Position numbers and translations under genes: made by a program | Shown here: positions 1-7,831 of the stretch, in pieces | How positions within the stretch are numbered: position 1 is the stretch's first letter | How the letters are laid out: each line of letters begins with the position of its first letter | Notes under the pieces: generated by a model | What the model was told of the DNA's origin: nothing | The model's database searches: none | The model's input: only the letters and a program-made list of their open reading frames with translations | NCBI GenBank assembly: GCA_902482195.1 | Contig: CABSZQ010000047.1 | Coordinates: 1-7,917 of the forward strand | DNA length: 7,917 nt | DNA from: an uncultured Haemophilus sp. | Lineage (GTDB): Bacteria; Pseudomonadota; Gammaproteobacteria; Enterobacterales; Pasteurellaceae | Direction of reading: 5' to 3'

Positions 1-449
1 TATTCCTTGGGGGCTTATTCCTGATTATGAAAAGTACAGGTGAAATCAAAGAAGCGATGCATCCTGAATCACATCATGAAGAAGAGAATAATAAGAAGAA
101 AGTCAGTTATTTGGGTGTATTAATCCAAATTGCGATTTTAGATATTGTGTTTTCTTTAGACTCAGTGATTACTGCGGTAGGGATGGCAAACCACCTTCCA
201 GTGATGATTTTGGCAATTATGATTGCAGTAGGTGTGATGATGTTTGCGGCGAAACCAATTGGTGATTTTGTAGATACTCATCCAACATTGAAGATTTTAG
301 CCTTAGCCTTCTTAATTTTAGTGGGTGTAAGTTTAATTGCTGAAAGTTTGGATATTCATATTCCAAAAGGCTACATTTACTTTGCAATGGGCTTCTCAGC
401 AGTAGTTGAAATGCTCAACATCAAGATGCGAAAATCACTTGGACATTAA
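1..449 (+). CDS. TerC/YgdQ family integral membrane protein (5' truncated)
   Basis: This is the C-terminal part of a TerC-superfamily inner-membrane protein resembling E. coli YgdQ. The reading frame is open leftwards to position 3, and the eight codons before the first ATG (27-29) read FLGGLFLI, which continues into MKSTGEIKEAM as in family members. The ATG at 27 is therefore internal and not the start. About 148 residues are visible; a full YgdQ is about 237, so roughly 90 N-terminal residues, including the first acidic membrane motif, lie outside the window. A charged, His/Glu/Lys-rich cytoplasmic loop (HPESHHEEENNKKK) precedes a membrane segment with the second conserved acidic motif DIVFSLDSVITAVG, then further hydrophobic segments and a short basic tail. 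TerC proteins are linked to metal-ion (notably manganese) handling; the role of the YgdQ branch is not settled, so no symbol is given. The family call is firm and the substrate is unknown. Confidence 0.9.
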   Translation, partial: FLGGLFLIMKSTGEIKEAMHPESHHEEENNKKKVSYLGVLIQIAILDIVFSLDSVITAVGMANHLPVMILAIMIAVGVMMFAAKPIGDFVDTHPTLKILALAFLILVGVSLIAESLDIHIPKGYIYFAMGFSAVVEMLNIKMRKSLGH

Positions 450-455
450 TCATAT

Positions 456-487
456 AAAAGGCGGAACAATGTGTTCCGCCTTTTTTT
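456..487. terminator. Bidirectional Rho-independent terminator between ygdQ-like gene and hitC
   Basis: A perfect 9-bp stem, GGCGGAACA (460-468) with TGTTCCGCC (472-480), closes a three-base loop ATG. On the + strand it is followed by seven T (481-487), seven bases after the stop codon of the TerC-like gene. On the minus strand the stem is followed by TTTTATAT (459 downwards), so it can also end the hit operon. The hitC stop codon (486-488) overlaps the end of the + strand T-tract, a compact arrangement for two converging units. Confidence 0.92.
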
Positions 488-1538
488 AGTCATTATAGAA
501 TACCCCTTTCCCATACAAATACATGGTGACTTGTTCGTCAGTATGGTATTCGTTGATGAGATCTTCATTGATATTCAATTCATAACCGCAAACATCAATA
601 CAAATATTGATAGCTCGTCCTCTTGATTCAATTCGCTTAATCTCACCTTTAAAAGAAGCGGTCGGGTCTTGGATTTTTTTCGCAAGAGAGAATTGCTCAG
701 GGCGGAATAACACTTTCCCTTGCGTATGGCCATTTCCTTTATTTTCGATGGCAATTTCACCTAATTGACAGGTCGCGATGCTATCGTTTTTTAATGTTGC
801 AGGAAGAATAATGCTGTCCCCAATAAATTTAGCAATAGACAAATACTGAGGTGACCAATAGAGCGTTTTAGGTGTCGCAATTTGGAGAATTTTCCCTTCT
901 TGAATCACTGCGATTTTGTCAGCATGACATAGTGCTTCATCGCGATCATGGGTTACAAATACGGCAGAGGAACCACTTTCTCTTAATACTTGTAACATAT
1001 CGTAACGAATTTGATTTCTTAGATGTTCATCTAACGCACTAAATGGCTCATCAAACAGGATTAACTCAGGGCTTGGTGCAAGTGCTCGAGCAAGTGCAAC
1101 ACGTTGCTGTTGACCACCAGAAAGCTGATGAGGGAAACGGTCCGCTAAGCTGCTAATACCCGTGAGTTTCATCACTTCTTCGATGCGTTGTTTTTCCTCT
1201 TCCGTTTTCCCTTTGCCATCGCCTAAGCCATAAGCAATATTGCGGTAAACATTTAAATGAGGAAATAGCACGCCTTCTTGTACCACATAGCCTAATTTGC
1301 GTTGCTGAGTTGGCACATTGAGGTTTTCTTTAAAAATAGGTTGATTCTTTAACCAAATCTCACCGCTTGTTGGTTGTTCAAAACCAGCAATACTACGCAA
1401 TAAGGTGGTTTTTCCACAACCAGATGCGCCAAGAAGAAATAGAATTTCACCTTTCTCTAATTGCAGAGAGATATTGTGCAGAACCTGGTGTCCGTTAAAG
1501 GATTTATTCAAATTTTTAATGTCGAGTAATGTTGTCAT
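486..1538 (-). CDS. hitC: Ferric iron ABC transporter ATP-binding protein HitC (FbpC)
   Basis: This is the cytoplasmic ATPase of the ferric iron importer; it powers HitB to move iron delivered by HitA across the inner membrane. The 350 residues contain all the ABC motifs in order: Walker A GASGCGKTT (37-45), Q-loop Gln87, signature LSGGQ (139-143), Walker B LILFDE (159-164), D-loop SALD (167-170) and switch His197. From about residue 240 a C-terminal TOBE-like domain follows, as in FbpC proteins, which are usually about 350 residues; the gene is therefore full length. The ATG lies 13 bases after the hitB stop, with GAGAAG six bases upstream of it, so it is in one operon with hitB and probably shares its Fur control. 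The neighbouring hitB and hitA make the substrate assignment (Fe3+) much stronger than the ATPase sequence alone would. Confidence 0.95.
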   Translation of the reverse strand: MTTLLDIKNLNKSFNGHQVLHNISLQLEKGEILFLLGASGCGKTTLLRSIAGFEQPTSGEIWLKNQPIFKENLNVPTQQRKLGYVVQEGVLFPHLNVYRNIAYGLGDGKGKTEEEKQRIEEVMKLTGISSLADRFPHQLSGGQQQRVALARALAPSPELILFDEPFSALDEHLRNQIRYDMLQVLRESGSSAVFVTHDRDEALCHADKIAVIQEGKILQIATPKTLYWSPQYLSIAKFIGDSIILPATLKNDSIATCQLGEIAIENKGNGHTQGKVLFRPEQFSLAKKIQDPTASFKGEIKRIESRGRAINICIDVCGYELNINEDLINEYHTDEQVTMYLYGKGVFYND

Positions 1539-1551
1539 TTTTATCTTCTCG

Positions 1552-3072
1552 TTATTTAAAACCGTATCGTTTCAGTAAAAATACAGGAATCCCTGAAAAT
1601 AGCACTAACATAATGGCATAAGGCGTTGCAGCCGCATATTGTGCATCAGAGGTGTATTCCCACACCGCAGTTGAAAGCGTTTTAATGTCATTAGGGGTCA
1701 GTAATAAGGTTGCGGTGAGCTCTTTCATTAAGTTTAAAAATACTAAAGCAAAGGCAGCCGCAATCCCCGGTAACATAGCTGGAATGACTAAGGTACGGAA
1801 AATATAAAAGTTGCTACGGCCTAAGCTTTGCCCTACCTTTTCAATGTTACTAGACATTTGTTCAAGCGAGCTACGCAAGGTCGTTTGCGCCATTGGAAGA
1901 TAAAGCATAAAGTAGGCAACGATAACCATGGCAAAGGTTTGATAAAGGGAATAGGCATAGTTGATGGTAAAGAAGACCAATGATAATGCGATAACAAGCC
2001 CTGGCACAGCGTGAAGTAGATAAGGGATTCGATCAAGCCAAATCGTCAATTTACTGCGATAGCGTACCGCAGCCCATACCAATGGTAGTGCACAAATAAC
2101 GGTAAGTGTTGCACCCAGTGTTGATATAGTCAGTGAATTTGTGAAGGCGGTAAAAAATTCCCCAAAATCGACCGCACCTTCAATGGAACTTCCCACGGTT
2201 AGCCAATAAATCAGCATAGTAATCGGCACACCAATACTGAGCACAAAAATGGTCGTGAAAAAGCTTACGACTAAAATTTGTTTTCCTGCTGAGAGGGTTT
2301 TCAATGGATACGGACGTATTACGCCTTTGCCGCTTTGATAGAGTGTTTGTGTGCCTCTAAAACGAATTTCCCCCATCACAACAAAGATACAGATCACCAT
2401 TAACACACCAGAAAGTAAGGCGGCGGTGTTGTTATTAAAGGCCATTTCATATTCTTGGAAAATTGCCGTAGTGAAGGTTTGGTAATTTAAAATAGACACG
2501 GCGCCAAAGTCTACCAACATATGAAGCGCAATTAATAATACGCTGCTACCGATGGCGGGTTTGAGTTGTGGAAAAATCGCATGCCAAAATGTGTAAGCAT
2601 GGCTTTTAGCTAATGAAAGGCTCACTTCTTCTAAAGAGCGGTCGAGTCTTTTTAAGGTCGCCGCGACAGGGAGATAAGCAAGCGGGAAAGAACTCAGCGT
2701 CATAATGCCGATGGTTCCCCAGAAGCCTTCCACTCTGAAGGTAAGACTGATCCACGTAAAACAACTGACAAAAGCCGGAATACAAAGAGGGAGCGTCATG
2801 GCTACTTGGAAAAAGCCTTTTCCCCAAAAGCGATAACGTTCTAATAAAAACGCACATAGTGTGCCGAGAATAATGGCAAAAAGTGTGACAAATACCATTA
2901 AAAGTAGGGTATTACTGAGCAATTCCCACATTCTTGGGCGCCAAAGTAATTCAATGCTACGAGCCAATCCGACATCTGCAGCACGCTCAATAACATATAA
3001 AAAAGGTAATAATAATGGCAAACTAATCAGCACGATTAAGGCTATAAGCCAGCGAGGTGGGCGATTAGACAC
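1552..3072 (-). CDS. hitB: Ferric iron ABC transporter permease HitB (FbpB), fused two-domain
   Basis: This is the inner-membrane channel of the ferric iron importer. At 506 residues it is a tandem fusion of two permease units of the FbpB/ThiP type, so one chain replaces the usual permease dimer. Membrane segments fill residues about 8-28 and 52-235 in the first half and about 264-290 and 312-500 in the second. Each half carries an EAA-type loop that docks on the ATPase: EEVSLSLAKS with FPQL near 148-170, and EKVGQSLGRS with IPAMLPG near 411-436. The start is GTG (3070-3072), supported by AAAGGA seven bases upstream and by a short cytoplasmic basic N-terminus before the first membrane helix. 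It lies 92 bases after hitA, with a stem-loop in the gap, and 13 bases before hitC. The length matches my recollection of H. influenzae HitB. Confidence 0.95.
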   Translation of the reverse strand: MSNRPPRWLIALIVLISLPLLLPFLYVIERAADVGLARSIELLWRPRMWELLSNTLLLMVFVTLFAIILGTLCAFLLERYRFWGKGFFQVAMTLPLCIPAFVSCFTWISLTFRVEGFWGTIGIMTLSSFPLAYLPVAATLKRLDRSLEEVSLSLAKSHAYTFWHAIFPQLKPAIGSSVLLIALHMLVDFGAVSILNYQTFTTAIFQEYEMAFNNNTAALLSGVLMVICIFVVMGEIRFRGTQTLYQSGKGVIRPYPLKTLSAGKQILVVSFFTTIFVLSIGVPITMLIYWLTVGSSIEGAVDFGEFFTAFTNSLTISTLGATLTVICALPLVWAAVRYRSKLTIWLDRIPYLLHAVPGLVIALSLVFFTINYAYSLYQTFAMVIVAYFMLYLPMAQTTLRSSLEQMSSNIEKVGQSLGRSNFYIFRTLVIPAMLPGIAAAFALVFLNLMKELTATLLLTPNDIKTLSTAVWEYTSDAQYAAATPYAIMLVLFSGIPVFLLKRYGFK

Positions 3073-3122
3073 AGAAAAATCCTTTAAAATATCAGTATAG
3101 AGTAAGTTGAGTAAATAACAGA

Positions 3123-3143
3123 AGGGCGTGTATTACACGCCCT
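3123..3143 (-). terminator. Intercistronic stem-loop after hitA (possible partial terminator or mRNA-stabilising hairpin)
   Basis: A perfect inverted repeat, AGGGCGTGTA (3123-3132) and TACACGCCCT (3134-3143), lies about 20 bases after the hitA stop codon and about 50 bases before the hitB start. With a realistic five-base loop the stem is eight GC-rich pairs. On the transcribed minus strand it is followed by TCTGTTATTT and not by a solid T-run, so it is a weak terminator at best. Such a hairpin could let most transcripts stop after hitA, or protect the hitA 3' end from exonucleases, giving more binding protein than permease. The repeat is seen directly; the function is inferred. Confidence 0.55.
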
Positions 3144-3164
3144 ATATTGCATAGCAAATTAAAC

Positions 3165-4178
<1,014 letters not shown>

Positions 4179-4221
4179 TTATCGGGCAAATCGCCCATTT
4201 TCTGAAAATAAAATTTGTCTC

Positions 4222-4251
4222 ATTCTAATATATTCAAAAGAGATAATGCAA
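4222..4251 (-). promoter_or_regulatory. Candidate hitA promoter
   Basis: On the minus strand a -10-like TAGAAT (complement of 4222-4227) lies 18 bases after a poor -35-like TTGCAT (complement of 4246-4251). Transcription would begin near 4215, giving a leader of about 50 bases. The -10 matches the consensus at five of six positions and the -35 at only three, so the exact assignment is tentative. It is the best pair in the region that overlaps the Fur-like site, the arrangement expected for an iron-repressed gene. Confidence 0.35.
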
Positions 4252-4260
4252 ATAATTCTC
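4242..4260. promoter_or_regulatory. Probable Fur box upstream of hitA
   Basis: GATAATGCAAATAATTCTC (4242-4260) matches the 19-base Fur consensus GATAATGATAATCATTATC at 15 of 19 positions, including the entire left GATAATG. It lies 79 bases upstream of the hitA start and covers the candidate -35 element, so Fur with ferrous iron would block transcription when iron is plentiful. Fur control of hitABC/fbpABC operons is well known. The site also lies 110 bases upstream of the divergent gshAB start. Confidence 0.7.
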
Positions 4261-4369
4261 AGATATTTTTCTCTTATATCAAAATTTCATATCCCATTCT
4301 ATTTTTTTACTTCGTCCTATGTTGATTTTTCTCCATAATGTCTAGTAGAAATTTCTAATAAGGACGGAT

Positions 4370-6643
4370 ATGAATATTCAGCAAATCATTAAACAACATC
4401 ATTTAGAGCTCTTATTCCAGCAAGGGTCGTTTGGGATTGAAAAGGAAAGTCAACGGGTGCATTCGGATGGTTCAATAGTGACATCATTGCACCCCAAAGC
4501 CTTTGGTAATCGTTGTTTTCACCCCTACATACAAACTGATTTTGCAGAAAGTCAGTTGGAATTGGTGACTCCCCCTATGAAAAAGTTAGAGGATACACTA
4601 CGTTGGCTTTCAGCCATTCATGAAGTGACTTTGCGAACTTTACCGGAGGATGAATTTATTTTTCCTTTCAGTATGCCAGCAGGATTACCGCCAGAAGAAC
4701 ACATTAAGGTTGCACAATTAGATAATCAGGAAGATGTGGCTTATCGGGAGCATTTAGTCCAGTCTTACGGTAAATATAAGCAAATGGTCAGTGGTATTCA
4801 TTACAATTTTCAAATTGACCCTAAGTTTATTGATGCCTTATTTCATGCACAAAATGAAACACAAAGTGCGGTTGATTTTCAAAATAATTTTTACCTAAAA
4901 ATAGCCAAAAACTTCTTACGCTATCAATGGATTCTGCTTTATCTGTTTTCTGCGACACCGACGGTAGAGGATAAATATTTCAGAGGCAATTCCCCCCTTA
5001 AACCGCATCAATATGTGCGGAGTTTACGTTCAGGGAAATATGGTTATGTGAATGATCCGAAGATCCACGTCTCTTATGACAGTTTGCAAGAGTATGTTGA
5101 GACGTTAGAACACTGGGTGAAATCGGGTGATTTGATTGCGGAAAAAGAGTTTTACTCAAGCGTACGTTTGCGTGGCGCTAAAAAAGCGCGCGATTTACTT
5201 CAAAAAGGAATTCAATATTTAGAATTTCGTTTGTTTGATCTCAATCCGTTTGCACCTTATGGAATGGAACTCGCTGACGCGAAATTCATTCATTATTTTA
5301 TTTTGTTAATGGCATGGCTTGATGATACCGCTGATCAAGAAGGTATAAAATTAGGCAAAGCATGTCTTGCTGAAGTGGCATGGGAAGACCCAAGACAGCA
5401 AAGTGCTTATGCGGTAGAAGGGGAATTAGTCCTCCTTGAAATGCTCAAAATGCTTGAGCAACTCAATGTGAGTGATGAGATTAAAACGATTGTTAAAGAC
5501 AAATTAGGACAATTTGCGGATCCAAGCCAAACGCTTTGTGCAAAAGTAGTCGCGGCAATTGAACAGGTCGACAGTTACCAACAATTAGGGGCGGATATCG
5601 CGCAATCCAATAAAGCAAAAGCCTTTGAACGTTTTTATGCATTAACTGCGTTTGATAATATGGAACTGTCCACACAAGCGTTATTGTTTGATGCAATCCA
5701 AAAAGGGCTAAAGATTGAGATTTTAGATGAACGCGATCAATTTATCAGTCTTCAATTTGGCGATCATTTGGAATATGTGAAAAACGGTAATATGACTTCT
5801 CACGATAGCTATATTTCTCCACTCATTATGGAAAATAAAGTGGTGACGAAGAAAGTGTTAGCGAAAGCAGGCTTTAATGTACCGCAAAGCATCGAGTTTA
5901 CCGATGTGAAAAGTGCGGTCGAAAATTTCCCACTTTTTGAGAATCGAGCTGTCGTGATTAAGCCAAAATCAACGAATTTTGGTTTAGGAATCAGTATTTT
6001 CCAACAAGGTGTAACGGATAGAGATGATTTTGCAAAAGCAGTAGAGATTGCTTTCCGTGAAGATAAAGAGATCATGGTTGAAGATTATCTACTTGGCACT
6101 GAATATCGTTTCTTTGTGCTGGGTGATCAAACGTTAGCCGTCTTATTACGTGTTCCAGCAAATGTAATTGGAGATAGTGTACATACTGTTGCTGAATTAG
6201 TTGCCGCTAAAAATGATCATCCTTTACGGGGCGATGGCAGTCGTACGCCATTGAAAAAAATAGCATTGGGGGATATTGAGCAGTTGCAGCTTAAGGAGCA
6301 AGGATTAACCGTGGATTCTATTCCTGCAAAAGATCAACTTGTTCAATTACGTGCGAATTCTAATATTAGTACAGGCGGTGATTCTATTGATATGACGGAT
6401 GAAATGCATGCCAGTTACAAAGAAATTGCGGTAGGGATTAGCAAGGCAATGGGGGCGGCAGTTTGTGGTGTAGATTTAATTATTCCTGATTTGAAACAGC
6501 CGGCAGAACCGAGTTTACATTCGTGGGGTGTGATTGAGGCAAACTTTAATCCTATGATGATGATGCATATTTTCCCATTTAGTGGACAATCTCGACGATT
6601 GACAATGAATGTGATTAAGATGCTTTTCCCTGAATTGCCTTAA
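4370..6643 (+). CDS. gshAB: Bifunctional glutamate-cysteine ligase / glutathione synthetase (GshF type)
   Basis: This single cytoplasmic enzyme makes glutathione from glutamate, cysteine and glycine in two ATP-dependent steps. The N-terminal half (about 1-450) is a gamma-glutamylcysteine ligase, with FGIEKE (21-26), QTDFAESQLELVTPP (55-69), GIHYNF (142-147) and YLEFRLFDLNPF (283-294). The C-terminal part (about 485-757) is an ATP-grasp ligase, with KPKSTNFGLGIS (531-542), VEDYLLGTEYRFFV (570-583), RANSNISTGGDSID (661-674), GVDLI (700-704) and the metal-binding IEANFNPMM (722-730; Glu723, Asn725). At 757 residues it equals the Pasteurella multocida enzyme as I recall it, so both activities should be intact. 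AAGGA five bases before the ATG supports the start. Its promoter is unclear: TTGATT (4322-4327) and TAGAAA (4346-4351) are only a weak pair. It diverges from hitA and is followed by its own terminator. Two uptake sequences lie within it. Confidence 0.97.
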   Translation: MNIQQIIKQHHLELLFQQGSFGIEKESQRVHSDGSIVTSLHPKAFGNRCFHPYIQTDFAESQLELVTPPMKKLEDTLRWLSAIHEVTLRTLPEDEFIFPFSMPAGLPPEEHIKVAQLDNQEDVAYREHLVQSYGKYKQMVSGIHYNFQIDPKFIDALFHAQNETQSAVDFQNNFYLKIAKNFLRYQWILLYLFSATPTVEDKYFRGNSPLKPHQYVRSLRSGKYGYVNDPKIHVSYDSLQEYVETLEHWVKSGDLIAEKEFYSSVRLRGAKKARDLLQKGIQYLEFRLFDLNPFAPYGMELADAKFIHYFILLMAWLDDTADQEGIKLGKACLAEVAWEDPRQQSAYAVEGELVLLEMLKMLEQLNVSDEIKTIVKDKLGQFADPSQTLCAKVVAAIEQVDSYQQLGADIAQSNKAKAFERFYALTAFDNMELSTQALLFDAIQKGLKIEILDERDQFISLQFGDHLEYVKNGNMTSHDSYISPLIMENKVVTKKVLAKAGFNVPQSIEFTDVKSAVENFPLFENRAVVIKPKSTNFGLGISIFQQGVTDRDDFAKAVEIAFREDKEIMVEDYLLGTEYRFFVLGDQTLAVLLRVPANVIGDSVHTVAELVAAKNDHPLRGDGSRTPLKKIALGDIEQLQLKEQGLTVDSIPAKDQLVQLRANSNISTGGDSIDMTDEMHASYKEIAVGISKAMGAAVCGVDLIIPDLKQPAEPSLHSWGVIEANFNPMMMMHIFPFSGQSRRLTMNVIKMLFPELP
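4864..4872 (+). repeat. Hin-type DNA uptake signal sequence (USS)
   Basis: A perfect AAGTGCGGT core, preceded by A and followed by an AT-rich stretch as in the extended uptake sequence. It is read within gshAB as part of Gln-Ser-Ala-Val (residues 165-168). In Pasteurellaceae these repeats mark DNA for uptake by competent cells. Confidence 0.9.
5911..5919 (+). repeat. Hin-type DNA uptake signal sequence (USS)
   Basis: A second perfect AAGTGCGGT core, preceded by AA and followed by CGAAAATTT. It lies in gshAB in the same codon frame as the copy at 4864, here encoding Lys-Ser-Ala-Val (514-517) at the start of the ATP-grasp half. Confidence 0.9.
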
Positions 6644-6652
6644 TTTAGTTAT

Positions 6653-6682
6653 CGGGCTTCATCAGTTGGTGAAGCCCGTTTT
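6653..6682 (+). terminator. Rho-independent terminator of gshAB
   Basis: CGGGCTTCA (6653-6661) pairs perfectly with TGAAGCCCG (6670-6678). The stem can extend by one T-G wobble and one C-G pair to a four-base loop AGTT. Four T follow (6679-6682). It begins ten bases after the gshAB stop codon. The stem is strong and the T-tract short, so readthrough into phoL is possible. Confidence 0.85.
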
Positions 6683-6707
6683 ACATTCATCGTAATTAGG
6701 CTAAAAT
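6680..6707 (+). promoter_or_regulatory. Probable sigma-70 promoter of phoL-ybeY
   Basis: TTTACA (6680-6685, five of six matches to the -35 consensus) and TAAAAT (6702-6707, five of six matches to the -10) are 16 bases apart. Transcription would start near 6714, giving a leader of about 28 bases before the phoL ATG. The -35 overlaps the T-tract of the gshAB terminator, so one transcription unit begins exactly where the previous one ends. Confidence 0.6.
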
Positions 6708-6741
6708 GGAAACAGTATTCACAATTCTAAAATGAAATTTA

Positions 6742-7830
6742 ATGACAACTTTTACCTTAGAACCTCAAGAAAATGATCGTCTGCAATCCCTTTGCGGTGC
6801 ATTCGATGAAAATATCAAACTGATTGAAAAAGAATTTAACCTCAATATTTCCCGCAATAATTTTACTTTCACGGTGAAATCTAACGATGAAAGTCCGAAA
6901 CCACATCATGAGCAATTAATTGAGCGTGCGGCTAAATTAATCCAGGCATTATATGTAGAGACAGCACCAATTAAGGGGAAAGTGAAAGAACTTGAGTTGG
7001 AAGATGTGCATATTGCCTTGCAAGAGAGCAGAATGTTATCGCAAGAAGGCAGTGAGTCACGCAGTGAAAATCACGTCTATAGCACCACAATTAAAACCAA
7101 GCGAGGTTTGATTAAACCGCGTGGTGAAAATCAAATTCAGTATTTACATAATATTCTTACGCACGATATTAGTTTCGGAATTGGCCCCGCTGGTACAGGG
7201 AAAACCTTTTTAGCCGTAGCAGCGGCTGTAGAGGCATTAGAACGCCAAGAAATTCGTCGCATTTTGCTGACTCGCCCCGCGGTGGAAGCGGGCGAAAAAT
7301 TAGGTTTCCTGCCTGGTGATTTAGGGCAGAAAATTGAACCTTATTTACGACCACTTTATGATGCGTTATTTGAAATGCTTGGCTTTGAACGCGTACAAAA
7401 ATTGATGGAGCGCAATGTCATTGAAATCGCACCATTGGCTTATATGCGTGGGCGGACACTTAATGACAGTTTTATTATTTTAGATGAAAGCCAAAATACA
7501 ACAGTCGAACAAATGAAAATGTTTTTGACTCGTATTGGTTTTAATTCCAAAGCCGTGATTACAGGGGATGTGACTCAAATTGATTTACCGCGAAGCACAA
7601 AATCGGGTTTACGCCACGCAATGGAAGTATTAAGCAAAGTGTCGGAATTGAGCTTTAACTATTTTGAGAGTAAAGATATTGTACGACATCCTGTGGTGGC
7701 AAAAGTGGTGCAAGCTTACGAAGAATGGGAAGCTCAAGATGAAATTCGCCGCCAAGAAATCGCAGCGCAGCGTCGAGCTGAACGTGAGCAAAAAGTGCGG
7801 TCAGAAAATGAAACGAATTTAGGAGAATAG
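6742..7830 (+). CDS. phoL: PhoH-like ATPase PhoL (YbeZ)
   Basis: This is a cytoplasmic PhoH-family P-loop ATPase, the partner of the YbeY endoribonuclease in RNA and ribosome metabolism; E. coli YbeZ is the reference. The 362 residues show an N-terminal domain (about 1-110, starting FTLEPQENDRLQSLCG as in YbeZ), the segment IKTKRGLIKPR (117-127), Walker A GPAGTGKT (148-155), the conserved TRPAVEAGEKLGFLPGDL (177-194), Walker B FIILDESQN (244-252) and TGDVTQ (274-279). A charged, probably helical tail (about 326-362) rich in Glu, Arg and Gln ends the protein. The start is fixed by an in-frame TGA nine bases upstream (6733-6735). However, no Shine-Dalgarno sequence is visible before it, unlike the other genes here. 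The length is normal for the family. It is followed by ybeY after one base, the usual pairing in gammaproteobacteria. Confidence 0.96.
   Translation: MTTFTLEPQENDRLQSLCGAFDENIKLIEKEFNLNISRNNFTFTVKSNDESPKPHHEQLIERAAKLIQALYVETAPIKGKVKELELEDVHIALQESRMLSQEGSESRSENHVYSTTIKTKRGLIKPRGENQIQYLHNILTHDISFGIGPAGTGKTFLAVAAAVEALERQEIRRILLTRPAVEAGEKLGFLPGDLGQKIEPYLRPLYDALFEMLGFERVQKLMERNVIEIAPLAYMRGRTLNDSFIILDESQNTTVEQMKMFLTRIGFNSKAVITGDVTQIDLPRSTKSGLRHAMEVLSKVSELSFNYFESKDIVRHPVVAKVVQAYEEWEAQDEIRRQEIAAQRRAEREQKVRSENETNLGE
7793..7801 (+). repeat. Hin-type DNA uptake signal sequence (USS)
   Basis: A third perfect AAGTGCGGT core, preceded by AA and followed by CAGAAAATGAAACG. It lies in the variable C-terminal tail of phoL, where it encodes part of Lys-Val-Arg-Ser (351-354). 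This is a different codon frame from the two copies in gshAB and a region of little apparent functional constraint. Confidence 0.9.
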
Positions 7831-7831
7831 C

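Noticed and set aside
27..29. ATG at 27 as the true start of the first gene
   Set aside because: The frame stays open to the window edge and the codons before this ATG encode FLGGLFLI, the conserved run found inside TerC/YgdQ proteins. The gene is truncated, not short.
2637..2645. AAGAGCGGT as another uptake signal sequence
   Set aside because: It differs from the core AAGTGCGGT at one position, in the part of the core that matters most, so it is not counted as a site.
2861..3100. 79-residue open frame on the + strand opposite the start of hitB
   Set aside because: It lies almost wholly antisense to hitB, shows no domain or membrane pattern of its own and has no convincing ribosome-binding site. 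It is a shadow of the hitB coding frame.
4184..4196. GGGC/GCCC hairpin in the hitA leader as a riboswitch or attenuator
   Set aside because: The stem has only four pairs, no T-run follows, and the leader of about 50 bases is too short and featureless for a known riboswitch.
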